From assembly GCF_000612665.1 (NCBI RefSeq), contig NZ_HG942073.1:7857-71856 (forward strand): a stretch of DNA of 64,000 nucleotides, written 5' to 3'. Below, one piece after another: positions 54,829-62,909 of this stretch. The stretch is from Neobacillus dielmonensis. Lineage in GTDB: Bacteria; Bacillota; Bacilli; Bacillales; Cytobacillaceae. The notes under the pieces were generated by a model that had not been told where the DNA came from, searched no databases, and was given only the letters and a program-made list of their open reading frames with translations. Position 1 is the first letter of the stretch. Each line of letters starts with the position of its first letter. A program made the position numbers and the translations under genes.

Positions 54829-55553
54829 CTTGCTTCCATCCTTTTATATGTTGTAACAGTGTACTTTTGTTCATCTGCTAACTGTTTGATTCTGTGAAAC
54901 TCTGCCTCATCTATTGGGCAAAATTTAAGATAGTTCCCTGCCTCAAGCAGAACCGGGGGTGAATCTTCAATATCAAATAATTTAACTGGTGTTCTTCCAA
55001 TAATTCTCCAGCCAGAAGGCACCTCTGACGGATAGATGCCTGTTTGATTTCCTCCAATCCCAACGGAACCCGGCAACACACTGGGTCTCGGATGCGGGAG
55101 TCTCGGGACGGCAAGCTGATTAGGCAATCCTCCTAGATACGGAAACCCCGGGACAAATCCCATCATGTAGATTAAATAGACCTGGCTGGAGTGAAGGCGG
55201 ATTACTTCCTCCTCACTAACTCCGGTGGAATCGGCGATAAAAGAAAAATCCGGACCCGCTTCACCACCATAATAAACAGGTATTTCATAAACGGTGGAAT
55301 TGAATGGCTCTACTTTATTTGTTCGTTCGTACAATGTGTTTAGCTCGGTAATTAAATCGGAGTAACTGATTATGTCAGGCTGATAATAAATCGCAACATT
55401 CGTATAGGATGGCACCCATTCGATAATGCCATTAATCGGTTTATCCTTAAGCTGTGAAGTAAACTGTTGGATTTCCCGATGGATGTCTTCGCTAATTATA
55501 TTTCCAAACTTTATTCTTATTCCCATATCTCCGAGCGGTTCTATCTGCATCAT
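54825..55553 (-). CDS. pxpB: 5-oxoprolinase subunit B (PxpB, KipI family)
   Basis: 242-residue subunit of PxpABC; KipI of B. subtilis is also known as an inhibitor of the sporulation kinase KinA. YLIYMMGFVPGFPYLGGLP and RPSVLPGSVGIGGNQTGIYP, the cyclophilin-like core, are clear. ATG 55553 lies 8 nt after AGG of AGGTGAT; GTG 55562, ATG 55559 and ATG 55550 are alternatives. First gene of the operon. Confidence 0.92.
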   Translation of the reverse strand: MMQIEPLGDMGIRIKFGNIISEDIHREIQQFTSQLKDKPINGIIEWVPSYTNVAIYYQPDIISYSDLITELNTLYERTNKVEPFNSTVYEIPVYYGGEAGPDFSFIADSTGVSEEEVIRLHSSQVYLIYMMGFVPGFPYLGGLPNQLAVPRLPHPRPSVLPGSVGIGGNQTGIYPSEVPSGWRIIGRTPVKLFDIEDSPPVLLEAGNYLKFCPIDEAEFHRIKQLADEQKYTVTTYKRMEAR

Positions 55554-55711
55554 TTGCATCACCTATTCTAAACGTAAATCGGAAAGGGGAAGATTTCAAC
55601 CCTTTTCGTACTTCGGCTTTCAAAAAGTTTGAAATAAGCAAATAATTTTACAATCTCCCACTTGAAGACGATAATAGTACTGTTAAACATTTATAATTGG
55701 AGGTAATCAGC

Positions 55712-56275
55712 ATGTATGATGTAGTAATTGTTGGTGCCGGACCCGCTGGTGCAAGTGCAGCTATTTTTACGGCCAAGGCTGGAAAACAAACATTAGTTAT
55801 CGATAATGACAAAAGCGTGACCAAACGCGCGTGGATTGAAAACCATTATGGAGTTAAAGAAGTCACTGGTCCTGATCTTGTTCAGACTGGCAAAGATCAA
55901 GCTGCAAAATTTGGCGCAGAATTTGCCCAAGCTACTGTAACCAATATCAGCAAAACTGAAAGCGGATTAAAAGTGGAAACCGATCAATCAACTTATGAGG
56001 CAAAACATGTAGTAATTGCTACTGGTATGTTGGCTGATTTGGCTGAAAAGGCTGGATTAAATACGAAACTTGGCACTGAGCCAAGAGTGAAAACGATTCT
56101 TGATGTGGACACTAATGGTAAGACGAATATTGAAGGCATTTGGGCAGCTGGAACCATTGCAGGGGTCAGCATGCATACCATCATTACTGCCGGTGACGGT
56201 GCAAAGGTTGCCATTAACCTGATCAGTGAATTGAATGGCGAGCGTTATGTTGACCATGATATTCTTAAAGCATAG
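55712..56275 (+). CDS. Half-size thioredoxin-reductase-like FAD oxidoreductase
   Basis: 187-residue flavoprotein. VIVGAGPAGASAA binds the FAD ADP moiety, VVIATGM is the hinge, and GIWAAGTIAGVSMHTIITAGDGAKVAI is the second FAD motif. Relative to thioredoxin reductase (about 310 residues) the whole NADPH domain with its redox CxxC is missing, without any frameshift. It may use another reductant or partner. ATG 55712 follows GGAGG. Monocistronic. Confidence 0.85.
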   Translation: MYDVVIVGAGPAGASAAIFTAKAGKQTLVIDNDKSVTKRAWIENHYGVKEVTGPDLVQTGKDQAAKFGAEFAQATVTNISKTESGLKVETDQSTYEAKHVVIATGMLADLAEKAGLNTKLGTEPRVKTILDVDTNGKTNIEGIWAAGTIAGVSMHTIITAGDGAKVAINLISELNGERYVDHDILKA

Positions 56276-56306
56276 TTTATAAAAAGTCCAAATTAACAAA
56301 CGCATG

Positions 56307-56339
56307 AAAAATGGGCCCAGGAACGGGTCCATTTTTTTC
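56307..56339 (+). terminator. Terminator of the flavoprotein gene
   Basis: AAATGGGCCC pairs with GGGTCCATTT (one G-U) around AGGAAC, followed by T residues. Confidence 0.8.
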
Positions 56340-56491
56340 TGCATTTATACATCATTTTCGAAACTATCACAGGTTCAACATAGTTTACTCTATCTACAGT
56401 TTCCTCCTCCCAAATGTTCCGATTGACAATTTTTGGTTTCTACAATTAAAATGAATGAGCCTAGTAAAGTATTTTAAAAAGGGGGTTGTTT

Positions 56492-58024
56492 ATGACAAAA
56501 GAAACACGCCTTAAACCTGTAGTTACAGGATTGTTATTAGCTATTTTAATGTCAGCCATGGACAATACAATCGTCGCTACGGCCATGCCGACGATTGTTG
56601 CTGACTTAGGGGGGTTTGATAAGTTTATTTGGGTAACCTCCGCCTACATGGTGGCCGTTATGGCCGGAATGCCGATTTTCGGCAAGTTGTCAGATATGTA
56701 CGGCCGGAAACGCTTTTTCATTTTTGGATTAGTTGTCTTTCTTGCTGGCTCTGCCCTATGTGGAATTGCTCAAACAATCGTTCAGTTGAGCATTTTTCGA
56801 GCAATACAAGGAATTGGCGGAGGTGCACTCATGCCTATTGCTTTTACAATCGTTTTTGACGTTTTCCCTCCTGAAAGTCGTGGAAAAATGACAGGGCTTT
56901 TGGGAGCTGTATTCGGTTCTTCCAGTATTTTAGGGCCGCTGCTTGGTGCCTATATTACGGACTATATTAGCTGGCACTGGATTTTTTACGTGAATGTCCC
57001 AATTGGGATTGTCTCGATTTTGTTAATTGTCCGTTATTATTTTGAGTCAATGGAGCATTCAAAGCAGAAAATTGACTGGCTGGGGGCGGCCACACTGGTC
57101 ATCTCGGTCGTCAGTCTTATGTTTGCACTGGAGCTTGGTGGAAAAGAATACGACTGGAATTCTGTTCAAATTATTAGTCTGTTCTCGAGCTTTGCCGTCT
57201 TTTTCATCTGTTTCTTTGCAACTGAGTTAAGGGCTGCCGAACCTATTCTGCCGCTTTGGCTGTTTAAAAAGCGGTTGTTTGCCACCTCACAAGTGCTAGC
57301 CTTTTTATACGGCGGCACGTTCATTATTCTTACGGTCTTCATTCCAATATTTGTTCAGGCGGTTTACGGAGGAACAGCCAAGAATTCAGGTTTAATTCTG
57401 ACACCAATGATGCTTGGTTCCGTTGCTGGCAGCTCTATCGGTGGGATTTTTATGACAAAAACCTCCTACCGCAATCTTATGGGTATCTCATTCGTTTCCT
57501 ATGTTATTGGGATGTACCTGCTTGGAACAATGGATGCTGAAACCGCACGTTGGCTGCTTACACTTTATATGATTTTGGTTGGGTTTGGAGTAGGTTTTTC
57601 CTTTTCCCTGCTGCCAACGGCATCGCTTCACGATTTGGAACCGCAATTCCGTGGTACCGCCAATTCGACTAACTCGTTTCTCCGTTCGTTTGGCATGACC
57701 TTGGGAGTAACCATTTTTGGGGCAATACAGGGAAATCGATTTACAGCTGGTTTACAAGAAGCCTTTAAAGGAATGCAAGGTGGTGGGAATTTTACTGCCG
57801 CTGACCCAAGAGAAATTTTCCAGGCCGATGAACGGTCGAAGATACCTGACTTTGTTTTGGATAAAGTGGTTCACGCACTTTCAGATTCCATAACTTACAC
57901 TTTTATGCTTACGCTCATTCCAATTGCCTTAATCGTAATAACGGTCTTCTTGATGGGCAATGCACGTGTCCCAATTATCCAAAAACCAGACGGTCAACAT
58001 AAATCAAGCACTGGAATCCATTGA
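56492..58024 (+). CDS. MFS multidrug exporter, DHA2 (14-TM) family
   Basis: 510-residue major facilitator of the EmrB/QacA type with 14 predicted helices. Helix 1 has the family DNTIV motif (AMDNTIVATAMPTI), loop 2-3 reads GKLSDMYGRKR (motif A) and helix 5 has SSILGPLLGAYI (motif C, antiporter). It exports drugs or other amphiphiles with proton exchange. ATG 56492 follows AAGGGGG. No adjacent regulator gene. Confidence 0.92.
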   Translation: MTKETRLKPVVTGLLLAILMSAMDNTIVATAMPTIVADLGGFDKFIWVTSAYMVAVMAGMPIFGKLSDMYGRKRFFIFGLVVFLAGSALCGIAQTIVQLSIFRAIQGIGGGALMPIAFTIVFDVFPPESRGKMTGLLGAVFGSSSILGPLLGAYITDYISWHWIFYVNVPIGIVSILLIVRYYFESMEHSKQKIDWLGAATLVISVVSLMFALELGGKEYDWNSVQIISLFSSFAVFFICFFATELRAAEPILPLWLFKKRLFATSQVLAFLYGGTFIILTVFIPIFVQAVYGGTAKNSGLILTPMMLGSVAGSSIGGIFMTKTSYRNLMGISFVSYVIGMYLLGTMDAETARWLLTLYMILVGFGVGFSFSLLPTASLHDLEPQFRGTANSTNSFLRSFGMTLGVTIFGAIQGNRFTAGLQEAFKGMQGGGNFTAADPREIFQADERSKIPDFVLDKVVHALSDSITYTFMLTLIPIALIVITVFLMGNARVPIIQKPDGQHKSSTGIH

Positions 58025-58040
58025 GGACCAGTGCTTTTTT
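58006..58040 (+). terminator. Terminator of the DHA2 exporter gene
   Basis: AAGCACTGG and CCAGTGCTT form a perfect 9-bp stem, overlapping the stop codon and followed by T residues. Confidence 0.75.
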
Positions 58041-58045
58041 GTACA

Positions 58046-58441
58046 TTAAACCTTGATGTCATTTCCGGCTTCAGCAATATGAAAAATCAGATGGGCCAAA
58101 TGGTGAATTGGTCCATATTCCTCGTCTTCCTCTTCTGTTTCCTCGGCATAATCAAGGTCTTGTAAAAATAATGCCATAAATTCATAAAAATCGCTTAGTT
58201 GAAAGGCATAACAGCCAACTGGGTCCTCATTGCCTTCTTCATAATGAAGGATCATATAAGAAATGGCCCCATCCTTATCTGCACCATCAAAAAAAACAAA
58301 TAAGCCAATATTTGTATCGAGCTCAAATAAATGTCTTGTCCCGCCTTCTGATGCTCTTTCGAAATCCTCTTCATTTAATTTTTGGACCTGCATCGTGTCA
58401 ACATTGTCTTCTTGATGGAAACTTACTACGAATGATTGCAT
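58046..58441 (-). CDS. Conserved-looking acidic cytosolic protein (131 aa)
   Basis: ATG 58441 follows AAGGAGG. The protein has no signal or membrane segment, an alternating strand pattern in the first half (IGLFVFFDGADKDGAISYMILHYEEG) and a very acidic loop (AEETEEEDEEYG) before a final helix with a His-rich IHHLAHLIFHIAE. I do not recognise a named family; such small acidic proteins are common in Bacillus. It follows a 66-residue gene on the same strand by 32 bp. Confidence 0.75.
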   Translation of the reverse strand: MQSFVVSFHQEDNVDTMQVQKLNEEDFERASEGGTRHLFELDTNIGLFVFFDGADKDGAISYMILHYEEGNEDPVGCYAFQLSDFYEFMALFLQDLDYAEETEEEDEEYGPIHHLAHLIFHIAEAGNDIKV

Positions 58442-58473
58442 CTTATCCTCCTTAATCCATTGCGATAATAATG

Positions 58474-58674
58474 TTAATCTTCCCTATAGAACGTAAAATC
58501 ATTTTTCATTTCCTTAGAATCTTCCTGGTAGTGTTCGTTTAAATAGGGATTTTCCGTGGTGGCAAAGCTAACGGACAGCAGGCTCATTTCCGGATCGAGT
58601 CCGTATAGTCCTTTTTCCATTTTATCCGCCAATTCGCCGCTTTGAAATTGCGGCTCCCTCTCCTTCTTAGTCAA
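58474..58674 (-). CDS. Small acidic hypothetical protein (66 aa), TTG start
   Basis: TTG 58674 directly follows GGGGTGATGAG. The longer frame upstream runs through a strong terminator (58706-58738), so it is not the real N-terminus. The product (MTKKEREPQFQS, then LADKMEKGLYGLDPEMSLLSVSFATTENPYLN) is polar, soluble and of unknown function. It lies directly after the quorum-sensing pair. Confidence 0.65.
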   Translation of the reverse strand: MTKKEREPQFQSGELADKMEKGLYGLDPEMSLLSVSFATTENPYLNEHYQEDSKEMKNDFTFYRED

Positions 58675-58705
58675 CTCATCACCCCATTTATGACTTATTA
58701 TGCAC

Positions 58706-58738
58706 AAAAAAACTCTGACATAAGTCAGAGTTTTTTTA
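58706..58738 (-). terminator. Terminator of the RNPP regulator-peptide operon
   Basis: AAAAAACTCTGAC pairs perfectly with GTCAGAGTTTTTT around ATAA, and T residues follow on the minus strand. It starts one base after the stop of the peptide gene, so the regulator and peptide form a closed unit. Confidence 0.9.
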
Positions 58739-58834
58739 TCATACTGGAGGAAGAATTGGAACATTTGCACCTTTAGTTGCTACAAATAGTGCAACAACAG
58801 CAATCGTATATAAAATGACCGCAAACTTTTTCAT
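58739..58834 (-). CDS. Pro-peptide of an RNPP quorum-sensing system (31 aa)
   Basis: ATG 58834 follows GGAGG, which overlaps the stop codon of the regulator gene, and TGA is at 58739. The product has a lysine pair, a 16-residue hydrophobic export signal (FAVILYTIAVVALFVA) and a short polar tail TKGANVPILPPV. PapR and NprX precursors have the same make-up, with the mature 5-8 residue signal at the C-terminus. Here the signal is probably within NVPILPPV. It would be exported, trimmed, re-imported by an oligopeptide permease and bound by the TPR domain of the upstream regulator. Confidence 0.82.
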   Translation of the reverse strand: MKKFAVILYTIAVVALFVATKGANVPILPPV

Positions 58835-58845
58835 TAGGTAACCTC

Positions 58846-60066
58846 CTATGTAATTTTATGTAAATATTTAACTGCAGCATGAGCCATTCCCTTTTGGGCG
58901 TAATGCTCTGCTAGCATTTTATAAAATTTAATTAAATAATCCTTATATTCCTTAACTTCTTCAAAGTAAGGAATTACTTTTAATTCTAAATACCTTATAG
59001 CCTTGTCTTGTGAATTAACATTTAGCAAATAAAATTCGGACAGTAAATAAAATTTTCTTACCTTAAGTTCCTTTGAAAGTAAATGAACTTGTTGAAAACA
59101 GGCTATAGCCTTATCTAATTTTTCATTAAAATAATGTAGTTCTCCGATGGAGTAAAGTGTAGCAACATAATGCTCGTTTACTTCACTCTGTAATGAAATA
59201 CTCTTTTCGAAGTAGTACAGCGCTTCCTTGTAATGATTTAATTTACTTTGGAGATGTCCCATATTATTATAAATTTGCGGAAGCAATCTTTCTTCCTTCA
59301 ATATTTCAGCATTGCGAATCAAATGCCTGTAACATTCCAATGCTTCTTCATAGATATTCGAATGCGTATAGCTAATGCCGAGAAGCATCAAAGTATGAAG
59401 AATCCTGATAAAGTTATATTGATTAGAGTAAATCTCTAATGCCATTTTGCCAAAGTGAATTGCATGCCCTGATTGATCAAGGGATACTTTCACCAATGCT
59501 CGGTGATAAAGGAATTCTCCACTTAATGACTCATAATGAGAATCACTATAAAGGCTTTCCAGTATTTCATCTGCTTCCTTATAATGGTTCCTCAATATTA
59601 AACATACAGCATTATAATAATGAAATAAATACTCTTCATGTTGGGAAAAATTTTTCTTTTGTTTATATAATAGGTCCTTTTGTGCTTCTGCTTCCGTTAG
59701 AAATCCTTTGAATAACAAATACCTATATTTATATAATTCATATGTATAGATATATTTTGAGAACGGAATAATATGCTCCATTTCTTGAAGTTTATGATAA
59801 ATTTCGTCTATTTCGTTGATCAAGAAATAATTGAGCTTTTCATTAAACAGTCCCAAGAGAGACTGAATCTCTCCCTCTTTTTCTTCTATCTCTTCTAAGC
59901 TTACATTCAGCCTGTCAAGCAGCAGACCAATCGTATCCTTATTGGCTTCTTTCGAATTATTCTCAATTTTGCTTAAGTGCGGAACCGAACAAATCCCTTT
60001 AGCAAGCTCCGCTTGTGTAATTCCCTTTTGTGTACGATAGTATTTGATCAGGGCTCCAAATTCCAT
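58846..60066 (-). CDS. RNPP-family (PlcR/NprR-like) HTH-TPR quorum-sensing regulator
   Basis: 406-residue cytoplasmic protein with an XRE helix-turn-helix (about 1-60: FGALIKYYRTQKGITQAELAKG, then VPHLSKIEN) and a C-terminal solenoid of about nine TPR repeats (about 70-400), for example LPQIYNNMGHLQSKLNHYKEALYYFEKSI. This is the layout of NprR, PlcR and related peptide-responsive regulators. Its TAG stop overlaps the ribosome site of the 31-residue peptide gene, so the two are coupled. ATG 60066 follows GGTGG. Targets are unknown; the downstream small genes are candidates. Confidence 0.88.
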   Translation of the reverse strand: MEFGALIKYYRTQKGITQAELAKGICSVPHLSKIENNSKEANKDTIGLLLDRLNVSLEEIEEKEGEIQSLLGLFNEKLNYFLINEIDEIYHKLQEMEHIIPFSKYIYTYELYKYRYLLFKGFLTEAEAQKDLLYKQKKNFSQHEEYLFHYYNAVCLILRNHYKEADEILESLYSDSHYESLSGEFLYHRALVKVSLDQSGHAIHFGKMALEIYSNQYNFIRILHTLMLLGISYTHSNIYEEALECYRHLIRNAEILKEERLLPQIYNNMGHLQSKLNHYKEALYYFEKSISLQSEVNEHYVATLYSIGELHYFNEKLDKAIACFQQVHLLSKELKVRKFYLLSEFYLLNVNSQDKAIRYLELKVIPYFEEVKEYKDYLIKFYKMLAEHYAQKGMAHAAVKYLHKIT

Positions 60067-60273
60067 GATTACCACCAAGCTTGCCTTTCTATTTTTTTAC
60101 TTAATTTTACTACAAAAAGGAATTAAATACACTGATTATTTTTAAAATAATGAATACTGCCATGCCGTTGGTCCATATTGGGAAAATTTTTATGCATTAG
60201 TGGTTTGGTCAAATATATTAGCTGCTTTTTTTAAAAAATGAGAAAAAAATACGATTGAAATCTACTATTTTAT

Positions 60274-60300
60274 AAAAAAAGCCAGCCTATATTAGACTGG
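60274..60300 (-). terminator. Terminator of corA
   Basis: CCAGTCTA/TAGGCTGG stem (one G-U) followed by C and seven T residues on the minus strand. Confidence 0.8.
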
Positions 60301-60305
60301 GAAGT

Positions 60306-61244
60306 TTAAAAATATTTCTTTTTCCAAAATACAAACCCTGTGATTGAGGATAATACCAAACAAATCAGCAAGGCAATCAAGAATGCGTGTGGACTATGTT
60401 GGAAAGGCAGCTCCACATTCATTCCATATAAACTAAATACCATGGTCGGGAATGATAGAATAATAGTTATGGAGGTTAAGAATTTCATCACTATGTTCAA
60501 GTTATTGGAAACAATTGATGCGAAAGCATTCATCATTCCAGTTAAAATAGTGTGATAGGTTTCAGCCATTTCAATCGCCTGGGTTTTTTCAATGATGACA
60601 TCCTCTAATAAATCCTTGTCTTCCTCATACATCTTTAAATAATTGAATCGTAAAATTTTATCCAGAACCACTTTATTTGATTTTAATGAGGTGGTAAAGT
60701 AGACCAAACTCTTTTCTAAAGACAGAAAAGCGTATAGTTCTTTATTTTTCAATGATTGGTGGACAACTCGTTCAATTTCATTGGTTTTCTTGTTAATTTG
60801 CTTCAGATATCGTAGGTAGTACGAAGAGATAACAAAGAGAAGCTGCAATGCAAAACGCGTCTTTTTAAATGTATAAAATTCTTTTACACGATTTTTTCTA
60901 AATTCATCTATGATTGGTGAATCCTTTAAGGATACAGTTATAACGTTATCATCGGTCAAAATAATTCCAATTGGAATCGTTTCATATACTTCAAGCCCAT
61001 TCTCATCATGGACGATATAAGGAAAGTCTACGATAATATAAATTCTTCCCTCATCACGTTCAATCCTTGGACGTTCTTCATCGTCCAGTGCGTCTTTAAT
61101 TATGTCGATGTCGACTTGGGCATCCGTTGATACCCGGGCAATTTCTTCTACTGTCGGTGCAAACATGTTCACCCAGCAGCCTTTTGAAATAACATCTACT
61201 TTTTCCAAAACCCTAGTTTCGGTACTTTTGAAAATTTCCAGCAT
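60306..61244 (-). CDS. corA: CorA-family magnesium/divalent metal channel
   Basis: 312-residue protein with a large cytoplasmic funnel domain, the long stalk helix and two C-terminal membrane helices. The YGMN signature precedes the outer loop (SLYGMNVELPFQHSP), which gives the Mg2+ selectivity filter of the pentamer. The basic tail WKKKYF is typical. It imports Mg2+ (or Co2+/Ni2+). AGGAGG precedes ATG 61244. A 41-residue frame ends 16 bp upstream and may control it. Confidence 0.92.
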   Translation of the reverse strand: MLEIFKSTETRVLEKVDVISKGCWVNMFAPTVEEIARVSTDAQVDIDIIKDALDDEERPRIERDEGRIYIIVDFPYIVHDENGLEVYETIPIGIILTDDNVITVSLKDSPIIDEFRKNRVKEFYTFKKTRFALQLLFVISSYYLRYLKQINKKTNEIERVVHQSLKNKELYAFLSLEKSLVYFTTSLKSNKVVLDKILRFNYLKMYEEDKDLLEDVIIEKTQAIEMAETYHTILTGMMNAFASIVSNNLNIVMKFLTSITIILSFPTMVFSLYGMNVELPFQHSPHAFLIALLICLVLSSITGFVFWKKKYF

Positions 61245-61260
61245 AGAAAAACCTCCTCAC

Positions 61261-61386
61261 TTACTTTGGTTGAGGAAGCCAATTACCTCTTAGAGTTGAT
61301 ATTATTGTTGAAACCAAATCCATCAATTGAAAGAAACTATTGACTTCCCCTTGACTGCCGGGGTCCGGGTCTATAGAGTAACTCAA
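61261..61386 (-). CDS. 41-residue upstream ORF or small protein ahead of corA
   Basis: TTG 61386 (or TTG 61389) follows AAAGGAG by 6-9 nt and the frame ends at TAA 61261, 16 bp before corA. The product begins SYSIDPDPGSQGEV and continues with a helix (FFQLMDLVSTIIST) and a proline-containing end (GNWLPQPK). A promoter with a 17-bp spacer precedes it. I do not recognise the protein. By its place it could be a regulatory leader peptide of a Mg2+ transporter gene, as known in enteric mgt genes, or a separate small protein. Confidence 0.55.
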   Translation of the reverse strand: MSYSIDPDPGSQGEVNSFFQLMDLVSTIISTLRGNWLPQPK

Positions 61387-61422
61387 CAATATCAACTCCT
61401 TTGCATTTATATATCCATACCT

Positions 61423-61451
61423 ATCATAAACCCTTATTTCTGAAAGTACAA
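61423..61451 (-). promoter_or_regulatory. Promoter of the small ORF-corA unit
   Basis: TTGTAC (61451-61446), 17-bp spacer, TATGAT (61428-61423) on the coding strand. I looked for an M-box between it and corA and do not see one. Confidence 0.55.
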
Positions 61452-61468
61452 ACCAGTTTTTTTGGAAA

Positions 61469-62365
61469 TTATTTTTCTTCAGGGAAATAAGGGTTTAAAT
61501 GGATTAATACTTCACGAATATTGTCGTGCTGATCCATAAGATTTCGCTTGATGGTCCGCGCAAGATCATGTCCTTGCTTAATAGTTTTAAAATGGTCAAT
61601 GGAAATTCGTAAATCAACGAGAATATAATGTCCATGTTCCCTTGCCCTAATTCGGTCAATTCGTTTGACCTCAGGAAATTCGTTTATAACAGCAATATAT
61701 TCTTGAATCGTCTCCGTGTTAATATTCCGTTCCAATAAAATATCAAAAGCCTCGGTCAACATTTCTTTTGAAATTTTAAAAATCAGGTAGGCAACAAAAA
61801 TGCTTGCCGCTTTATCGCCATAAAGCAAAATGGGAATATCCAACCTTGCGCCGATAATCGATAAGATCACCCCGATGCCGGCGGCGATAGAGGCGACGAT
61901 ATCTGCTTTATGGTCAAAGGCAATGGCTTCAATCGCCTTACTTTTGTTTTGCTCGGCAACCTTTAATGAACTGCGGTATAAAATTACCTTTGCTGCAAAA
62001 GAAAATACCGCCACCCACACGGCGAGGATGTTCGGTGATTCCGCTTCGTGAAAAAGTCCAGCCAATCCCTCATATACAACATAGATGGAAACTAAGAAAA
62101 GCAAAATTCCTACAATCTCTGAAACAATGACTTCCGCCTTGCCGTGTCCATAAGGATGTTCTTTGTCTGCAGGCTTATTGGCAATTTTAATGACCAAAAG
62201 AACAATGACCGATGCAAACACATCGGCCGCTGAGTGTATTCCATCTGCAAATACCGCATCACTATTCCCATACCAGCCAATAATAATTTTCCCTAAGGTA
62301 AGAATGATGTTGCTGATGACGCTAATCCAGGCAATCTTTTTTGCCAGTGCTTCTCTTGTCCCCAT
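61469..62365 (-). CDS. Cation diffusion facilitator (CDF) family transporter
   Basis: 298-residue proton/metal antiporter with six membrane helices and a cytoplasmic C-terminal domain (about 210-295). The metal site is shown by SDAVFADGIHSAADV (helix 2, D-x3-D) and AFDHKADIVAS (helix 5, HxxxD). The His pair at this place suggests Mn2+, Zn2+ or Fe2+ rather than K+; the metal cannot be fixed. ATG 62365 follows AAAGGTGG; GTG 62374 lies inside that site. Confidence 0.9.
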   Translation of the reverse strand: MGTREALAKKIAWISVISNIILTLGKIIIGWYGNSDAVFADGIHSAADVFASVIVLLVIKIANKPADKEHPYGHGKAEVIVSEIVGILLFLVSIYVVYEGLAGLFHEAESPNILAVWVAVFSFAAKVILYRSSLKVAEQNKSKAIEAIAFDHKADIVASIAAGIGVILSIIGARLDIPILLYGDKAASIFVAYLIFKISKEMLTEAFDILLERNINTETIQEYIAVINEFPEVKRIDRIRAREHGHYILVDLRISIDHFKTIKQGHDLARTIKRNLMDQHDNIREVLIHLNPYFPEEK

Positions 62366-62392
62366 ATAGACCACCTTTGCGTTAAAACTCCC

Positions 62393-62536
62393 TTATTCTT
62401 CATTCCCTTGTTTTTCCTCTTTTATCCGCTCCACTTCTTCAGTTACAGAGATTTGATTGATTTGATCATGAAGGTAATGGAAGGCTTGGTCTAATTGCTT
62501 ACGGCTCGGAAAGTTGTTTTTACGATTACGATTCAT
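62393..62536 (-). CDS. Small polar protein (47 aa) upstream of the CDF gene
   Basis: ATG 62536 to TAA 62393. The product MNRNRKNNFPSRKQL..., then DQAFHYLHDQINQISVTEEVERIKEEKQGNEE, is charged and helical with a basic start and acidic end. The ribosome site (GGTTGAG) is moderate. It lies 27 bp before the CDF gene on the same strand and may share its transcript. Family not recognised. Confidence 0.55.
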   Translation of the reverse strand: MNRNRKNNFPSRKQLDQAFHYLHDQINQISVTEEVERIKEEKQGNEE

Positions 62537-62629
62537 TTCGTTTCTCAACCTTTCAGTGAAATTTTTTGTGAGTAATCCTCATGAAAATAGACAACAATAG
62601 CCTTGAATCAATTTATAAAAGGAGTGGTC

Positions 62630-62839
62630 ATGTTGTCAAAAAAAAATCAGAGTGACAGTACAGAACTTGCTGGCCGTGTTTTCCATGAAGAAGATTACCA
62701 AAAAAGTGATACTTTGTCATCCGGCTTAGCTACTACACATGAACAAGCCATGGACGCTTATATGGAAGGCGAAATTGGCGGTGTTATGGAAGATGTAGCA
62801 GGCAAAGATATCCCTCTTGGGAAGGACGATGCCGAGTAA
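62630..62839 (+). CDS. YozQ-like small protein (DUF4025)
   Basis: 69-residue soluble acidic protein. ATG 62630 follows AAAAGGAG. The stretch GLATTHEQAMDAYMEGEIGGVMEDVAGKDIPL resembles, from memory, the YozQ/DUF4025 family of Bacillus, which may be linked to the spore; function unknown. Own terminator at 62867. Confidence 0.75.
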   Translation: MLSKKNQSDSTELAGRVFHEEDYQKSDTLSSGLATTHEQAMDAYMEGEIGGVMEDVAGKDIPLGKDDAE

Positions 62840-62866
62840 GTTCGGACTTCCACGAGAAGAAATTAG

Positions 62867-62902
62867 AGAAAACAGCTTTCCAAAGTGAAAGCTGTTTTCA
62901 TT
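62867..62902. terminator. Bidirectional terminator between the yozQ-like and yteA-like genes
   Basis: AGAAAACAGCTTTC pairs with GAAAGCTGTTTTC around a short loop, with AT-rich flanks. Confidence 0.8.
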
Positions 62903-62909
62903 TATTAAT

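Noticed and set aside
58675..58770. Longer N-terminus for the 66-residue protein
   Set aside because: The extension would read through a strong terminator and part of the peptide gene; TTG 58674 has its own ribosome site.
61245..61451. Possible M-box magnesium riboswitch upstream of corA
   Set aside because: The conserved M-box sequence blocks are not found; the stretch is better explained as a promoter plus a 41-codon ORF.
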